Made by a program: the position numbers and the translations under genes
Shown: in pieces, positions 36,186 through 45,773 of the stretch
Layout of the letters: each line of letters begins with the position of its first letter
How positions within the stretch are numbered: position 1 is the first letter of the stretch
Notes under the pieces: model-generated
What the model saw: the letters and a program-made list of their open reading frames with translations, nothing else
Databases searched by the model: none
Told to the model about the DNA's origin: nothing
NCBI RefSeq assembly: GCF_041435015.1
Contig: NZ_CP107989.1
Coordinates: forward strand, 5,208,001 to 5,272,000
From: Streptomyces canus
Lineage (GTDB): Bacteria > Actinomycetota > Actinomycetes > Streptomycetales > Streptomycetaceae
DNA length: 64,000 nt
Reading direction: 5' to 3'

Positions 36186-36426
36186 GCCGCCTCGTCCCCG
36201 TCGACTGCGGTACGTGCCCGTAACGTGACACTGGCGAATGTGACAGTTGTTAGAGGTTGCGTCAATAGGGCTGGGTCGGGCTGTGGAAAACCTGCCGATG
36301 TGGAAAACGGAGGCCGCGTTGTTCTACTTCAGGGTGACCCCTAGGTGCCCGTACGTCTGGAGTCTGATGCCGATGCAGCTCTGCGGGGTGACGACCTGAG
36401 TGGTCCGCGTCACTACTGTCGACGAC

Positions 36427-37398
36427 GTGACTGTGATCGCGACCGAAAGCCTGAGCAAGCGGTTCCCCCGGGTGACCGCTCTTGACCGGCTCTCCTTGGA
36501 CGTCGGACCCGGTGTGACCGGACTCGTCGGAGCCAACGGAGCCGGCAAGTCCACCATGATCAAGATCCTGCTGGGTCTGTCCCCCGCCTCCGAGGGCCGT
36601 GCCGAAGTGCTCGGGCTCGACGTCGCGACCAAGGGCGCCGCCATCCGCGAGCGTGTCGGCTACATGCCGGAACACGACTGCCTGCCGCCGGACGTCTCGG
36701 CCACCGAGTTCGTCGTGCACATGGCCCGCATGTCCGGTCTGCCGCCCACCGCCGCGCGCGAGCGCACCGCGGACACGCTGCGCCATGTCGGCCTGTACGA
36801 GGAGCGCTACCGCCCCATCGGCGGTTACTCCACCGGCATGAAGCAGCGCGTGAAGCTCGCGCAGGCCCTGGTGCACGACCCGCAGCTGGTCTTCCTCGAC
36901 GAGCCGACCAACGGCCTCGACCCGGTCGGCCGCGACGACATGCTGGGCCTGATCCGCCGTATCTACACCGACTTCGGCATCTCGGTCCTGGTGACCTCGC
37001 ACCTCCTGGGCGAACTGGAGCGCACCTGCGACCACGTCGTCGTCATCGACGGCGGCAAGCTCCTGCGCTCCAGCTCCACCACCGACTTCACCCAGACCAC
37101 GACGACCCTCGCGGTCGAGGTCACCGACAGCGACGAGCACCCGGACGGCACCCGCGCGGTGCGCGAGGCGCTCCACGCGCGCGGGGTGGAGGCCCTCGAC
37201 TCCCAGAGCGGTCTGCCGGGCGCCGGCCACATCCTGCTGCTGACCGCGCAGGGCGAGGAGACCTACGACCTCGTCCGGGACGTCGTCGCCGACCTCGGTC
37301 TCGGCCTGGTGCGCATGGAGCAGCGCAGGCACCACATCTCGGAAGTCTTCACGAACGAGGACGAGCAGCGGAAGGAGGCCGTCGGCCATGGCAGTTGA
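36427..37398 (+). CDS. ABC transporter ATPase (export type)
   Basis: A 323-residue ATPase. Walker A GANGAGKST near residue 40, signature YSTGMKQRVKLAQALV, Walker B LVFLDEPTNGLDPVG, then the H-loop TSHLLGELE, plus a C-terminal regulatory stretch. These are typical of CcmA/NatA-like exporters for drugs, lipids or lantibiotics. The GTG at 36427 is one of three close in-frame starts (ATG-like GTG at 36400 and GTG at 36433). First of four genes, overlapping the permease by 11 bases. Confidence 0.9.
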   Translation: MTVIATESLSKRFPRVTALDRLSLDVGPGVTGLVGANGAGKSTMIKILLGLSPASEGRAEVLGLDVATKGAAIRERVGYMPEHDCLPPDVSATEFVVHMARMSGLPPTAARERTADTLRHVGLYEERYRPIGGYSTGMKQRVKLAQALVHDPQLVFLDEPTNGLDPVGRDDMLGLIRRIYTDFGISVLVTSHLLGELERTCDHVVVIDGGKLLRSSSTTDFTQTTTTLAVEVTDSDEHPDGTRAVREALHARGVEALDSQSGLPGAGHILLLTAQGEETYDLVRDVVADLGLGLVRMEQRRHHISEVFTNEDEQRKEAVGHGS

Positions 37399-38296
37399 GA
37401 ACCCGGTCACCGCCCCCTCGGGCGACCAGACCCGCATCCACAACATCGGCTACCGCACCTACGACGGCCCTCGCCTGGGCCGTTCCTACGCCACCCGCTC
37501 GCTCTACTCGCAGTCCCTGCGCGGCGCGTACGGCCTCGGCCGCTCGGTGAAGTCCAAGGTGCTGCCGATGCTGCTCTTCGTCGTGATGTGCGTGCCCGCG
37601 GCCATCATGGTGGCGGTCGCGGTGGCCACGAAGGCGAACGACCTGCCCGTCGACTACACGCGCTACGCGATCATCATGCAAGCCGTCATCAGCCTGTACG
37701 TCGCCTCGCAGGCCCCTCAGTCCGTCTCGCGCGACCTGCGCTTCAAGACCGTGCCGCTCTACTTCTCGCGGCCCATCGAGACCGCGGACTATGTGCGCGC
37801 GAAGTACGCGGCGCTGGCCTCGGCGATGTTCATCCTGACCGCCGCCCCGCTGATCGTGCTCTATGTGGGCGCGCTGCTGGCCAAGCTGGACTTCTCCGAC
37901 CAGACCAAGGGGTTCGGGCAGGGACTCGTCTCCGTGGCGCTGCTCTCACTGCTCTTCGCCGGTATCGGCCTGGTCATCGCGGCGGTCACTCCTCGCCGCG
38001 GCTTCGGCATCGCGGCGGTGATCGCCGTGCTGACCATCTCCTACGGCGCGGTCTCCACCGTCCAGGCGATCGCCGACGCCCAGGGCAGCTCCAGTGCCGT
38101 CCCGTGGATCGGCCTGTTCTCGCCGGTCACGCTCATCGACGGACTGCAGTCCGCGTTCCTCGGCGCGAGCTCGGCGTTCCCGGGAGCGGTCGGCCCCTCG
38201 AACGGCGAGGGCGTGGTCTACGTCCTGGCCGTCCTCGGCCTGATCGCCGGCAGTTACGGCCTCCTGATGCGCCGCTACAAGAAGGTGGGACTGTGA
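37388..38296 (+). CDS. ABC transporter permease
   Basis: A 302-residue membrane protein with about six helices (for example VLPMLLFVVMCVPAAIMVAV near residue 60 and the last helix VVYVLAVLGLIAGSYGLLM). A cytoplasmic N-terminus of about 55 residues contains the conserved-looking IHNIGYRTYDGPRLGRSYATRSLY. The segment SRDLRFKTVPLYFSRPIETADYVRAKY is the coupling-type loop of ABC-2 exporters. Pairs with the ATPase before it; the ATG at 37388 lies inside that gene and the stop overlaps the next start. Confidence 0.87.
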   Translation: MAVENPVTAPSGDQTRIHNIGYRTYDGPRLGRSYATRSLYSQSLRGAYGLGRSVKSKVLPMLLFVVMCVPAAIMVAVAVATKANDLPVDYTRYAIIMQAVISLYVASQAPQSVSRDLRFKTVPLYFSRPIETADYVRAKYAALASAMFILTAAPLIVLYVGALLAKLDFSDQTKGFGQGLVSVALLSLLFAGIGLVIAAVTPRRGFGIAAVIAVLTISYGAVSTVQAIADAQGSSSAVPWIGLFSPVTLIDGLQSAFLGASSAFPGAVGPSNGEGVVYVLAVLGLIAGSYGLLMRRYKKVGL

Positions 38297-39204
38297 CCAC
38301 GCTCCAGATCGACCATGTCTCCCGCTGGTTCGGCAACGTGGTCGCCGTCAACGACATCACCATGACGATCGGCCCCGGCGTCACCGGCCTCCTCGGCCCC
38401 AACGGCGCCGGGAAGTCCACCCTCATCAACATGATGGGTGGCTTCCTCGCCCCCTCCACCGGCACCGTCACCCTCGACGGCCGGCAGGTGTGGCGCAACG
38501 AGGCGATCTACAAGCACATCGGCATCGTCCCCGAGCGCGAGGCGATGTACGACTTCCTCACCGGCCGCGAATTCGTCGTCGCCAACGCCGAGTTGCACGG
38601 CCTGGGCGCCAAGGCCGCGCAGAAGGCGCTGGCCACGGTCGAGATGGAGTACGCGCAGGACCGCAAGATCTCGACGTACTCCAAGGGCATGCGCCAGCGC
38701 GTGAAGATGGCGAGCGCGCTCGTCCACGACCCGTCGCTGCTCCTGCTCGACGAGCCCTTCAACGGCATGGACCCCCGTCAGCGCATGCAGCTCATGGACC
38801 TGCTGCGGCGCATGGGCGACGAGGGCCGCACCGTGCTGTTCTCCTCGCACATCCTCGAAGAGGTCGAGCAGCTCGCCTGGCACATCGAGGTCGTCGTCGC
38901 GGGCCGGCACGCGGCCAGTGGCGACTTCCGCAAGATCCGCCGCCTGATGACCGACCGTCCGCACCGCTACCTGGTGCGTTCCAGCGACGACCGCGCCCTC
39001 GCGGCCGCGCTGATCGCCGACCCGTCGACGTCAGGCATCGAAGTCGACCTGGCGGAGGGCGCGTTGCGCATCCAGGCCGTCGACTTCGGCCGATTCACCG
39101 CGCTGTTGCCCAGGGTCGCGCGCGACCACGGCATCCGGCTGCTCACGGTCTCGCCCTCCGACGAGTCCCTCGAGTCCGTCTTCTCGTATCTCGTCGCGGC
39201 GTAG
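38293..39204 (+). CDS. Second ABC transporter ATPase
   Basis: A 303-residue ATPase: Walker A GPNGAGKSTL near residue 37, YSKGMRQRVKMASALV signature, LLLLDEPFNGMDPRQR Walker B, FSSHILEEVE H-loop. It differs clearly from the ATPase at 36427, so the cassette holds two separate ATPase-permease pairs. GTG start at 38293 overlaps the permease TGA (GTGA), indicating coupled translation. Confidence 0.91.
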   Translation: MTTLQIDHVSRWFGNVVAVNDITMTIGPGVTGLLGPNGAGKSTLINMMGGFLAPSTGTVTLDGRQVWRNEAIYKHIGIVPEREAMYDFLTGREFVVANAELHGLGAKAAQKALATVEMEYAQDRKISTYSKGMRQRVKMASALVHDPSLLLLDEPFNGMDPRQRMQLMDLLRRMGDEGRTVLFSSHILEEVEQLAWHIEVVVAGRHAASGDFRKIRRLMTDRPHRYLVRSSDDRALAAALIADPSTSGIEVDLAEGALRIQAVDFGRFTALLPRVARDHGIRLLTVSPSDESLESVFSYLVAA

Positions 39205-39215
39205 GAGGCCCAAAG

Positions 39216-39935
39216 ATGTACGACCCCACAGTCGCCCGACTCACCTACCGGGCCCTCCTCGGCCGCCGCCGGGCCCTCATCCTGGGCGCCCTGCCCCTGC
39301 TGCTGATCGTGATCTCCGCGATCGTGCGCGCCCTGGTCGGCGCCGACGACCAGACCGCCTCCGACCTGCTGGGCGGGCTCGCGCTCGCCACCATGGTGCC
39401 GATCATCGGCGTCATCGCGGGCACCGGCGCGATCGGCCCGGAGATCGACGACGGCTCCGTGGTGTACCTGCTGTCCAAGCCGCTCAAGCGGCCGACCATC
39501 ATCTTCACCAAGCTGATCGTGGCGATCGCCGTGACGATGGTGTTCTCGGCGCTGCCGACGCTGATCGCGGGGTTCATCCTCAACGGCAACGGTCAGCAGA
39601 TCGCCGTCGCCTACACGGTGGCCGCGCTGGTCTCCTCGATCGCCTACGCGGCGCTCTTCCTGCTGCTCGGCACCGTGTCCCGGCACGCGGTGGTCTTCGG
39701 GCTCGTCTACGCGCTGGTCTGGGAGGCCCTGTTCGGCTCCCTGGTCGCCGGGGCGAGGACCCTGAGCGTCCAGCAGTGGTCGCTGGCCGTCGCCCACAAG
39801 GTCGCGGGCGGGGACCTGGTCACCTCGGACGTCGGCCTGCCGACTGCCACGGTGCTGCTGGTCGTGGTGACCGTCCTCGCCACCTGGTACGCGGGACAGA
39901 AGCTGCGGTCGCTGACGCTGGCGGGCGAGGAGTAG
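39216..39935 (+). CDS. Second ABC transporter permease
   Basis: A 239-residue permease with about six helices and the ABC-2 segment AGTGAIGPEIDDGSVVYLLSKPLKRPTIIFTKL. The ATG at 39216 follows AGGAGG at 7 bases. It probably pairs with the ATPase at 38293. The four genes form one operon; whether they make one four-subunit exporter or two is not shown. Confidence 0.88.
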   Translation: MYDPTVARLTYRALLGRRRALILGALPLLLIVISAIVRALVGADDQTASDLLGGLALATMVPIIGVIAGTGAIGPEIDDGSVVYLLSKPLKRPTIIFTKLIVAIAVTMVFSALPTLIAGFILNGNGQQIAVAYTVAALVSSIAYAALFLLLGTVSRHAVVFGLVYALVWEALFGSLVAGARTLSVQQWSLAVAHKVAGGDLVTSDVGLPTATVLLVVVTVLATWYAGQKLRSLTLAGEE

Positions 39936-40042
39936 GCGCCCCCGACGTACCACTGATGTCCCGCTTACTGACAGGGACTTCATCTTTGTCCGGGCAGACT
40001 GGACAAAGGGGAACGTTCGGCTGCGAGTCGAAGGGAACGGGC

Positions 40043-40240
40043 ATGGCAGACGACTGGGACGACCTCGTCCTGGACGAGGACTTCATACAGTCCGCGGGGA
40101 CGACCGAGCCGTCTGCCCGCGCCCGGATGCTGGCGGCGCGCTGGCGTGACGAGGAGCCCGAACCCCAGCCCTGGCGCTCCGACGAGCCGCCCGCGGGGTG
40201 GTTCTTCAGCAAGCGCCGTCGGCGCTGGCGGCGCCGGTAG
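40043..40240 (+). CDS. Small acidic-basic protein, 65 residues
   Basis: Starts MADDWDDLVLDEDFIQ, then ARARMLAARWRDEEPEP, and ends GWFFSKRRRRWRRR. The N-terminal half is acidic, the C-terminus strongly basic, with several Trp. No membrane segment. The charge pattern suggests a nucleic-acid or protein contact, which is inference. Codon use looks genuine (GC-rich third positions). It stands alone between the ABC operon and tRNA-Ser. Confidence 0.7.
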   Translation: MADDWDDLVLDEDFIQSAGTTEPSARARMLAARWRDEEPEPQPWRSDEPPAGWFFSKRRRRWRRR

Positions 40241-40311
40241 GTTCGAACGCACGGCCCATTTAATCGGTGGCGCCCAACTCGTCGTCCAGGCAGAGTGGTT
40301 GATGTCCACAC

Positions 40312-40331
40312 CGCCGGACGACGGTCCGGCG
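40312..40331. terminator. Short hairpin between the small gene and tRNA-Ser
   Basis: CGCCGGAC and GTCCGGCG form an 8-bp perfect stem with a 4-base loop, about 70 bases after the stop. Confidence 0.45.
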
Positions 40332-40507
40332 CCACGTTCTGGGGAGGAGCCGGGCGATGTCCATGCACGACAGTACGTCCGGTTCCCGCCAGGGCAGCCG
40401 GCGGAGGACTCCGGTGTAGTTACGCCACCGTGGAGTCCACCCGCAGGAACTGCCCGGGGCGGCCGCTTCGAGCACGCGATGTCGCTCTCGCGTGAGGCCG
40501 CCCACCC

Positions 40508-40595
<88 letters not shown>

Positions 40596-40797
40596 CAAGA
40601 CGTTGTCACTGGGCCGTGGCCAGGGTTCGCGGCCGGAGTACGTCAAGAAGGGCCGGCGAAGAGTGCGGCGGTGGGTCGGCCGGTTGCAGCGTGATCGTCG
40701 ACCAGCTCGGCCCGGGCGGCGAAGCGGCCGTGGGGCCGGTGCACGCGCTGCCGAGCCCGTCGACGAGCTCCCGGTCCAGCCGGACGGCGCGTAGCCG

Positions 40798-41601
40798 TCA
40801 GCCGAGCAACCGCTCCAGCACCATCGCGATCCCGTCCTCCTCGTTGGAGGACGTCACCTCGTCGGCGACCGCCTTCAGCTCCTCGTGGGCGTCCGCCATC
40901 GCCACGCCGTACGACGCCCAGGCGAACATCGGGAGGTCGTTGGGCATGTCGCCGAAGGCGATCGTGTCCGCGGCCTTCACTCCCAGGCGGCGAGCGGCCA
41001 ACGACAGGCCCGTGGCCTTGGACAGGCCCAGCGGGAGCAGTTCGACGATGCCCTCGCCCGACATGGCGACCGTGACGAAGCCGCCCGCGGCCCGATGGGC
41101 CGCCTCGGCCAGCTCGTCGTCCGACAGCTTCGGATGCTGGATGTAGATCTTGTTCAGCGGGGCGGCCCACAGATCCGACGCGTCCGTGAACGGCGTCGAC
41201 GGCAGGGCGCCCGTCACCGCGTACCCCGGCCCGACCATCACGTCGCCGTCGAGGCCGTCCCGGCTGGCCGCCAGATACAGCGGGCCGACCTCCGCCTCGA
41301 TCTTCGCGAGGGCCACGCCCGCCAGCTGCCGGTCCAGCGTCACCGACGTCAGCAGACGGTGCTCACCTGCGTGGTACACCTGCGCGCCCTGGCCGCAGAC
41401 CGCGAGACCGTCGTAGCCGAGGTCGTCAAGGATGTGCCGGGTCCACGGGACGCCGCGCCCGGTCACGACGATGTGGGCGGCGCCCGCCGCGGTGGCCGCG
41501 GCGAGCGCGTCACGGGTGCGCTGTGAGACCGACTCGTCGGAGCGCAGGAGCGTTCCGTCTAGGTCGGTCGCGATCAGCCGGTACGGAAAGCCACTGCTCA
41601 C
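40798..41601 (-). CDS. HAD hydrolase, Cof type (subfamily IIB), coupled to serS
   Basis: A 267-residue phosphatase: motif [14 protein letters not shown] near residue 9, motif [25 protein letters not shown] with the motif III Lys, and [11 protein letters not shown] as motif IV. It is a paralogue in type of the gene at 28678. Its GTG start at 41601 overlaps the serS stop (GTGA, 41598-41601), so it is translated from the serS message. Substrate unknown; linkage to serS is a recurring Streptomyces arrangement from memory. Confidence 0.9.
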   Translation of the reverse strand: MSSGFPYRLIATDLDGTLLRSDESVSQRTRDALAAATAAGAAHIVVTGRGVPWTRHILDDLGYDGLAVCGQGAQVYHAGEHRLLTSVTLDRQLAGVALAKIEAEVGPLYLAASRDGLDGDVMVGPGYAVTGALPSTPFTDASDLWAAPLNKIYIQHPKLSDDELAEAAHRAAGGFVTVAMSGEGIVELLPLGLSKATGLSLAARRLGVKAADTIAFGDMPNDLPMFAWASYGVAMADAHEELKAVADEVTSSNEEDGIAMVLERLLG

Positions 41602-42875
41602 TTGGCGACCGGTTCCAGCAGCTCCCGGCCGCCCAGGTACGGACGCAGCACCTCGGGCACCCGCACCGAGCCGTCGGCCAGCTGGTGGTTCTCCAGGATC
41701 GCCACGATGGTGCGCGGGACGGCGCACAGCGTGCCGTTGAGCGTGGCCAGCGGCTGGACCTTCTTGCCGTCGCGCATGCGGACGGACAGGCGGCGCGCCT
41801 GGAAGCCGTCGCAGTTGGAGGCCGAGGTCAGCTCGCGGTACTTGCCCTGGGTCGGGATCCACGCCTCGCAGTCGTACTTGCGGGACGCCGAGGCGCCGAG
41901 GTCGCCCGAGGCCACGTCGATGACCTGGAACGGCAGCTCCAGGCCGGTCAGCCACTGCTTCTCCCAGTCCAGGAGCCGCTTGTGCTCGTTCTCCGCGTCC
42001 TCGGGGGCGACGTACGAGAACATCTCGACCTTGTCGAACTGGTGCACGCGGAAGATGCCCCGGGTGTCCTTGCCGTAGGTGCCGGCCTCGCGGCGGAAGC
42101 ACGGCGAGAAGCCGGCGTAGCGCAGCGGCAGCTTGTCGGCGTCGAGGATCTCGTCCATGTGGTACGCGGCGAGCGGGACCTCGGAGGTGCCGACCAGGTA
42201 GTAGTCGTCCTTCTCCAGGTGGTAGACGTTCTCCGCGGCCTGGCCGAGGAACCCGGTGCCCTCCATGGCGCGCGGGCGGACCAGCGCGGGGGTGAGCATC
42301 GGGGTGAAGCCCGCCTCGGTGGCCTGCGCGATCGCCGCGTTGACGAGGGCGAGCTCGAGCAGGGCGCCGACGCCCGTCAGGTAGTAGAAGCGGGAGCCGG
42401 ACACCTTGGCGCCGCGCTCGACGTCGATGGCGCCCAGCGCCTCGCCGAGCTCCAGGTGGTCCTTGGGCTCGAAGCCCTCGGCGCCGAAGTCGCGAATGGT
42501 GCCGTGCGTCTCCAGGACGACGAAGTCCTCCTCGCCGCCCACGGGGACGTCGGGGTGGACGAGGTTGCCGAGCTGCGAGGCGAGGCGCTTGGTCTCCTCG
42601 TCGGCGTCGTTCTGCGCGGCCTCGGCTTCCTTGACGTCCGCCTTGAGCTGCTCCGCCCTCTTCAGGAGCTCGGCGCGCTCCTCCGGAGTGGCCTTGGGGA
42701 TGAGCTTGCCGAGCGACTTCTGCTCGGAACGCAGCTCGTCGAAGCGGACGCCGGACGACCTGCGCCGCTCGTCGGCAGACAGGAGGGCGTCGACGAGGGC
42801 GACGTCCTCTCCACGGGCGCGCTGGGAGGCACGCACTCGGTCGGGGTCCTCACGGAGCAGGCGAAGGTCAATCAC
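41598..42875 (-). CDS. serS: Seryl-tRNA synthetase
   Basis: A 425-residue class II synthetase that charges tRNA-Ser. The N-terminal coiled-coil arm (residues about 30-105) includes [38 protein letters not shown]. Motif 2 is [31 protein letters not shown] and motif 3 is [20 protein letters not shown]. The GTG at 42875 gives the usual start [15 protein letters not shown]; the longer frame is not protein-like. A tRNA-Ser gene lies about 1 kb downstream. Confidence 0.96.
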   Translation of the reverse strand: MIDLRLLREDPDRVRASQRARGEDVALVDALLSADERRRSSGVRFDELRSEQKSLGKLIPKATPEERAELLKRAEQLKADVKEAEAAQNDADEETKRLASQLGNLVHPDVPVGGEEDFVVLETHGTIRDFGAEGFEPKDHLELGEALGAIDVERGAKVSGSRFYYLTGVGALLELALVNAAIAQATEAGFTPMLTPALVRPRAMEGTGFLGQAAENVYHLEKDDYYLVGTSEVPLAAYHMDEILDADKLPLRYAGFSPCFRREAGTYGKDTRGIFRVHQFDKVEMFSYVAPEDAENEHKRLLDWEKQWLTGLELPFQVIDVASGDLGASASRKYDCEAWIPTQGKYRELTSASNCDGFQARRLSVRMRDGKKVQPLATLNGTLCAVPRTIVAILENHQLADGSVRVPEVLRPYLGGRELLEPVAK

Positions 42876-43406
42876 GCGGTCAAGGCTACCGGTGCGGGGA
42901 TACGGCACACGACTCACTATTCCCGGCCGTGCCGAATGATGGCTTACGTTCTGTTATGGGTGAATTGCGGTGAGTGTCAATGAAAAGCACCTCGGATCCC
43001 CGGGACGAAGCATGCGCGAGGTGTGGGGTTGACTCGACTCCCCTGCGGGGAGCGGGACTTGGCGCGCGGTTGTCCACAGAAATCCACACCCTCCGAGAAG
43101 TTATCCACAGGGTGTGCGGGAGATCTGTGGATTTCGGAATTGATCACTCCGAAACTTGAGGGTCACGCCGAGGATTCCCATCGCAAACCCCCGTGTACCC
43201 CTACTTTCGAGTGGAAAGCGGTCACTCCAAAGGGTTATCCAAGGGAAAAGAATGGACGAAGGGTGATGTGCGCGCCCGTGAACGCCGGAGGGGTCTGTAG
43301 GCCGATTTGTCGACAGGGCCGCGCTTTGGTGTCGACTTGTCCCCAGGTCGAGATGCATGCCTGTGGATAACTTCTGTGGATAACTAAAATCTGCAGGTAA
43401 GACAGG
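42876..43406. promoter_or_regulatory. Non-coding gap between serS and pheA with a DnaA-box cluster
   Basis: No gene is supported in 531 bases. Perfect DnaA 9-mers are TTGTCCACA at 43070-43078 (+), TTATCCACA at 43101-43109 (+), and TTATCCACA on the minus strand at 43362-43370 and 43375-43383. Near matches: AAATCCACA at 43080-43088 (+) and 43126-43134 (-), TTGTCGACA at 43307-43315, TTGTCCCCA at 43337-43345. The region is less GC-rich than its neighbours. It includes the serS promoter side. Confidence 0.8.
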
Positions 43407-44339
43407 TCAGAAGCGCCCGTCCTGGCAGCGGGCCACCCAGTCCGAGGCCGCCATGAACGCCTCGTCCGAGGTGCCGGTCAGCGGCGCCCGCAGGTCCGCC
43501 GGTCCCTTGTCCGCACGCGGGTACGAACCGAGGAAACGCACCTCGCGGCAGATCCGCTTCAGCCCCATCAGCGCCTCCGCCACCCGGCGGTCGGTGATGT
43601 GGCCCTCGGCGTCGATGCAGAAGCAGTAGTTGCCGATGCCCGCACCCGTGGGCCGGGACTGCAGCAGCATCAGGTTGATACCGCGGGTGGCGAACTCGCC
43701 CAGCAGGTCACGCAGCCCGCCGGGGTGGTCGTCGCGCTGCCACAGCACGACAGAGGTCTTGTCGGCGCCGGTCGGTGCGGCGGGCCGGGCCGGGCGGCCG
43801 ACCAGCACGAACCGCGTCTGCGCGTTCTCGGCGTCGTGGATCCCGGTCTCCAGCGCCTGAAGGCCGTACCGGGCGGCCGCGAACTCGCCGGCGAAGGCCG
43901 CGTCGTACTGGCCCTCCTGGACCAGCCGGGCGGCGTCCGCGTTCGAGGCGGCCGACTCCCAATGGGCGTCCGGAAGGTGCGTCTTCAGCCAGTTGCGCAC
44001 CTGAGGCTGGGCGGCAGGGTGCGCCGAGACCGTCTTGATGTCGGTGAGCTTCGTGCCCGGCCTGACCAGCAGCGCGAAGGTGATCGACAGCAGCACCTCG
44101 CGGTAGATCATCAACGGGGCGCCCGCGACCAGTTCGTCGAGGGTGGTGGTGATGCCGCCCTCGACGGAGTTCTCGATCGGCACGAACGCGGCCTCGGCCT
44201 CACCCACGCGCACCGCGTCCAGCGCGGACTGCACCGACACGTAGGGGATCAGCTCCCGGGTCGCCGCCTCGGGAAGCGTCCGCAGCGCGACTTCGGTGAA
44301 GGTGCCCTCAGGGCCGAGATAGGCATAGCTCGCTGGCAT
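43407..44339 (-). CDS. pheA: Prephenate dehydratase
   Basis: A 310-residue enzyme converting prephenate to phenylpyruvate for phenylalanine synthesis. The catalytic domain starts YAYLGPEGTFTEVAL (residues 4-18) and contains FVPIENSVEGGI near 52; the allosteric ACT domain (about 195-280) contains GGLRDLLGEFATRGINLMLLQSRPTG and YCFCIDAEGH, the phenylalanine-binding part. No chorismate mutase domain is fused. ATG start at 44339 after GGGTGAGG. Confidence 0.95.
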   Translation of the reverse strand: MPASYAYLGPEGTFTEVALRTLPEAATRELIPYVSVQSALDAVRVGEAEAAFVPIENSVEGGITTTLDELVAGAPLMIYREVLLSITFALLVRPGTKLTDIKTVSAHPAAQPQVRNWLKTHLPDAHWESAASNADAARLVQEGQYDAAFAGEFAAARYGLQALETGIHDAENAQTRFVLVGRPARPAAPTGADKTSVVLWQRDDHPGGLRDLLGEFATRGINLMLLQSRPTGAGIGNYCFCIDAEGHITDRRVAEALMGLKRICREVRFLGSYPRADKGPADLRAPLTGTSDEAFMAASDWVARCQDGRF

Positions 44340-44463
44340 GACCTCACCCTAATGGCCCTTGTGGAACAGGGCGCGGGTGTCTCACGACTGCCCCTCCGCT
44401 GAGTGAAACGGCGTGACCAAGGGCCGCCCTCGGCCGTTCGCGTGACCCGCCCCACCCGAAACC

Positions 44464-45765
44464 TCACCCCTCCAGCAGCCCCTGGCCCACGTACTCCCCC
44501 TCCGCCGCCCCGCCCGGCACCGCGAACAGACCGCTCGACTCGTGCCGGATGTACTGGGAGAGTGCGTCGCCGCGGTCGAGCTTGCGCTGGATCGGGACGA
44601 AGCCGCGCAAGGGATCGGCCTGCCAGCAGACGAACAGGAGCCCGGCGTCCGGCACCCCGTCCGTGCTGATGCCGTCGTGGTACGAGAACGGGCGGCGCAG
44701 GATGGCGGCACCCCCGTTCTGGTCGGGCCGGGTGATGCGGGCGTGCGCGTTGATCGGCACCGCCAGATCCCCCTTCGCGTCCGTCTTCTCCAGGTCCATC
44801 GCCGTCGTCTCGGTGCCCCCGGACAGCGCCGCGCCGTTCGCCTTCCGGCGCCCGATGACGGCCTCCTGGGCCCCCAGGGACAGCTGCTCCCAGTCGTCCA
44901 ACAGCATCCGGATCCGTCGTACGACGGCGTAGGAGCCGTTCGCCATCCACGCGGGGGTGCCGGATCCGGGGACGAAGATGCGCTGGTCGAAGTCGGGCTC
45001 GCCCGGCTTCGGATTGCGCGTGCCGTCCAGCTGGCCCATGAGGTTGCGGGCCGTCATGGGGTGGGCCGTGGCCCCCGGCGTCCGGTTGAAGCCGTTCATC
45101 TGCCAGCGGACCTTCGCCGCGCTGCCCGTGTCCTTCTGGATCGCGCGCAGGGCGTGGAAGGCGACCAGGGCGTCGTCGGCGCCGATCTGCACCCACAGGT
45201 CGCCGTTGCTGCGGGTCCTGTCGAGCTGGTCGGAGGAGAAGTCGGGCAGGGGGTCGAGGGCGACCGGCCGCTGCTTCTCCAGCCCGGTGCGGGCGAAGAA
45301 GCTGTGGCCGAAGCCGATGGTCAGCGTCAGTGAGGAGGGCCCGGCGTCCCGGGCGACATCCGTGTCGCCGGACCCGGAAGCCTCCCCCGCCATCAGCCGT
45401 CGAGCCGTTTCTGACCAGCGGCGCAGCAGCGCGGCGGCCTCCTTACGGCCCGCGCCCGCCGCCAGGTCGAAGGCGACGAGATGGCCGCGGGCCTGGAGGC
45501 CTTCGGTGATGCCGGGCTGATGTTTCCCGTGAAACATCACCTCGTCGCTGCCCACCGAGGTCAGCGGAGTCGCCGCGGCGGGCGCGGAGGCGTACCCCAC
45601 GGCTCCGCCGGCCGCGCCCAGGACGAGTCCGGTGGCACCGGCGGTGCCGAGCAGGGCGCGCCGCGAGATGCCGCTGCCGACCGGGACGCCCCCCTCGGCG
45701 GAGGTGCTCCCCTCGGCGGAGCCGCCCTCTTCGGTGCCGGCGACGGGAATGGACTGTTCAGCCAT
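44464..45765 (-). CDS. dtpA: Dye-decolourising haem peroxidase, Tat-secreted
   Basis: A 433-residue A-type DyP/EfeB peroxidase. The twin-arginine signal is SRRALLGTAGATGLVLGAA near residues 34-52. The distal motif GQLDGTRNP (GxxDG) carries the catalytic Asp; the proximal haem His is in INAHARITRP, and the distal Arg in RRPFSYHDG. In Streptomyces lividans DtpA is the last gene of the sco copper operon and helps deliver copper to the radical oxidase GlxA, needed for development. The order here (Sco, ECuC, CopCD, peroxidase) is the same. It contains a parS-like sequence at 45522-45535. Confidence 0.92.
   Translation of the reverse strand: MAEQSIPVAGTEEGGSAEGSTSAEGGVPVGSGISRRALLGTAGATGLVLGAAGGAVGYASAPAAATPLTSVGSDEVMFHGKHQPGITEGLQARGHLVAFDLAAGAGRKEAAALLRRWSETARRLMAGEASGSGDTDVARDAGPSSLTLTIGFGHSFFARTGLEKQRPVALDPLPDFSSDQLDRTRSNGDLWVQIGADDALVAFHALRAIQKDTGSAAKVRWQMNGFNRTPGATAHPMTARNLMGQLDGTRNPKPGEPDFDQRIFVPGSGTPAWMANGSYAVVRRIRMLLDDWEQLSLGAQEAVIGRRKANGAALSGGTETTAMDLEKTDAKGDLAVPINAHARITRPDQNGGAAILRRPFSYHDGISTDGVPDAGLLFVCWQADPLRGFVPIQRKLDRGDALSQYIRHESSGLFAVPGGAAEGEYVGQGLLEG
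45522..45535. other. parS: parS-like site, one mismatch, inside the peroxidase gene
   Basis: GTTTCCCGTGAAAC differs from the consensus at position 6 (C for A). It encodes the minus-strand residues MFHGKH, where a perfect site would encode MFHVKH. Confidence 0.5.
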
Positions 45766-45773
45766 GGTGCGGT

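Noticed and set aside
36274-36315. TGTGGAAAAC repeats as DnaA boxes in the divergent gap
   Set aside because: They match only the first part of the 9-mer; no perfect box is present there.
41523-42983. 486-codon plus-strand frame opposite serS
   Set aside because: Shadow frame; serS has all class II motifs on the minus strand.
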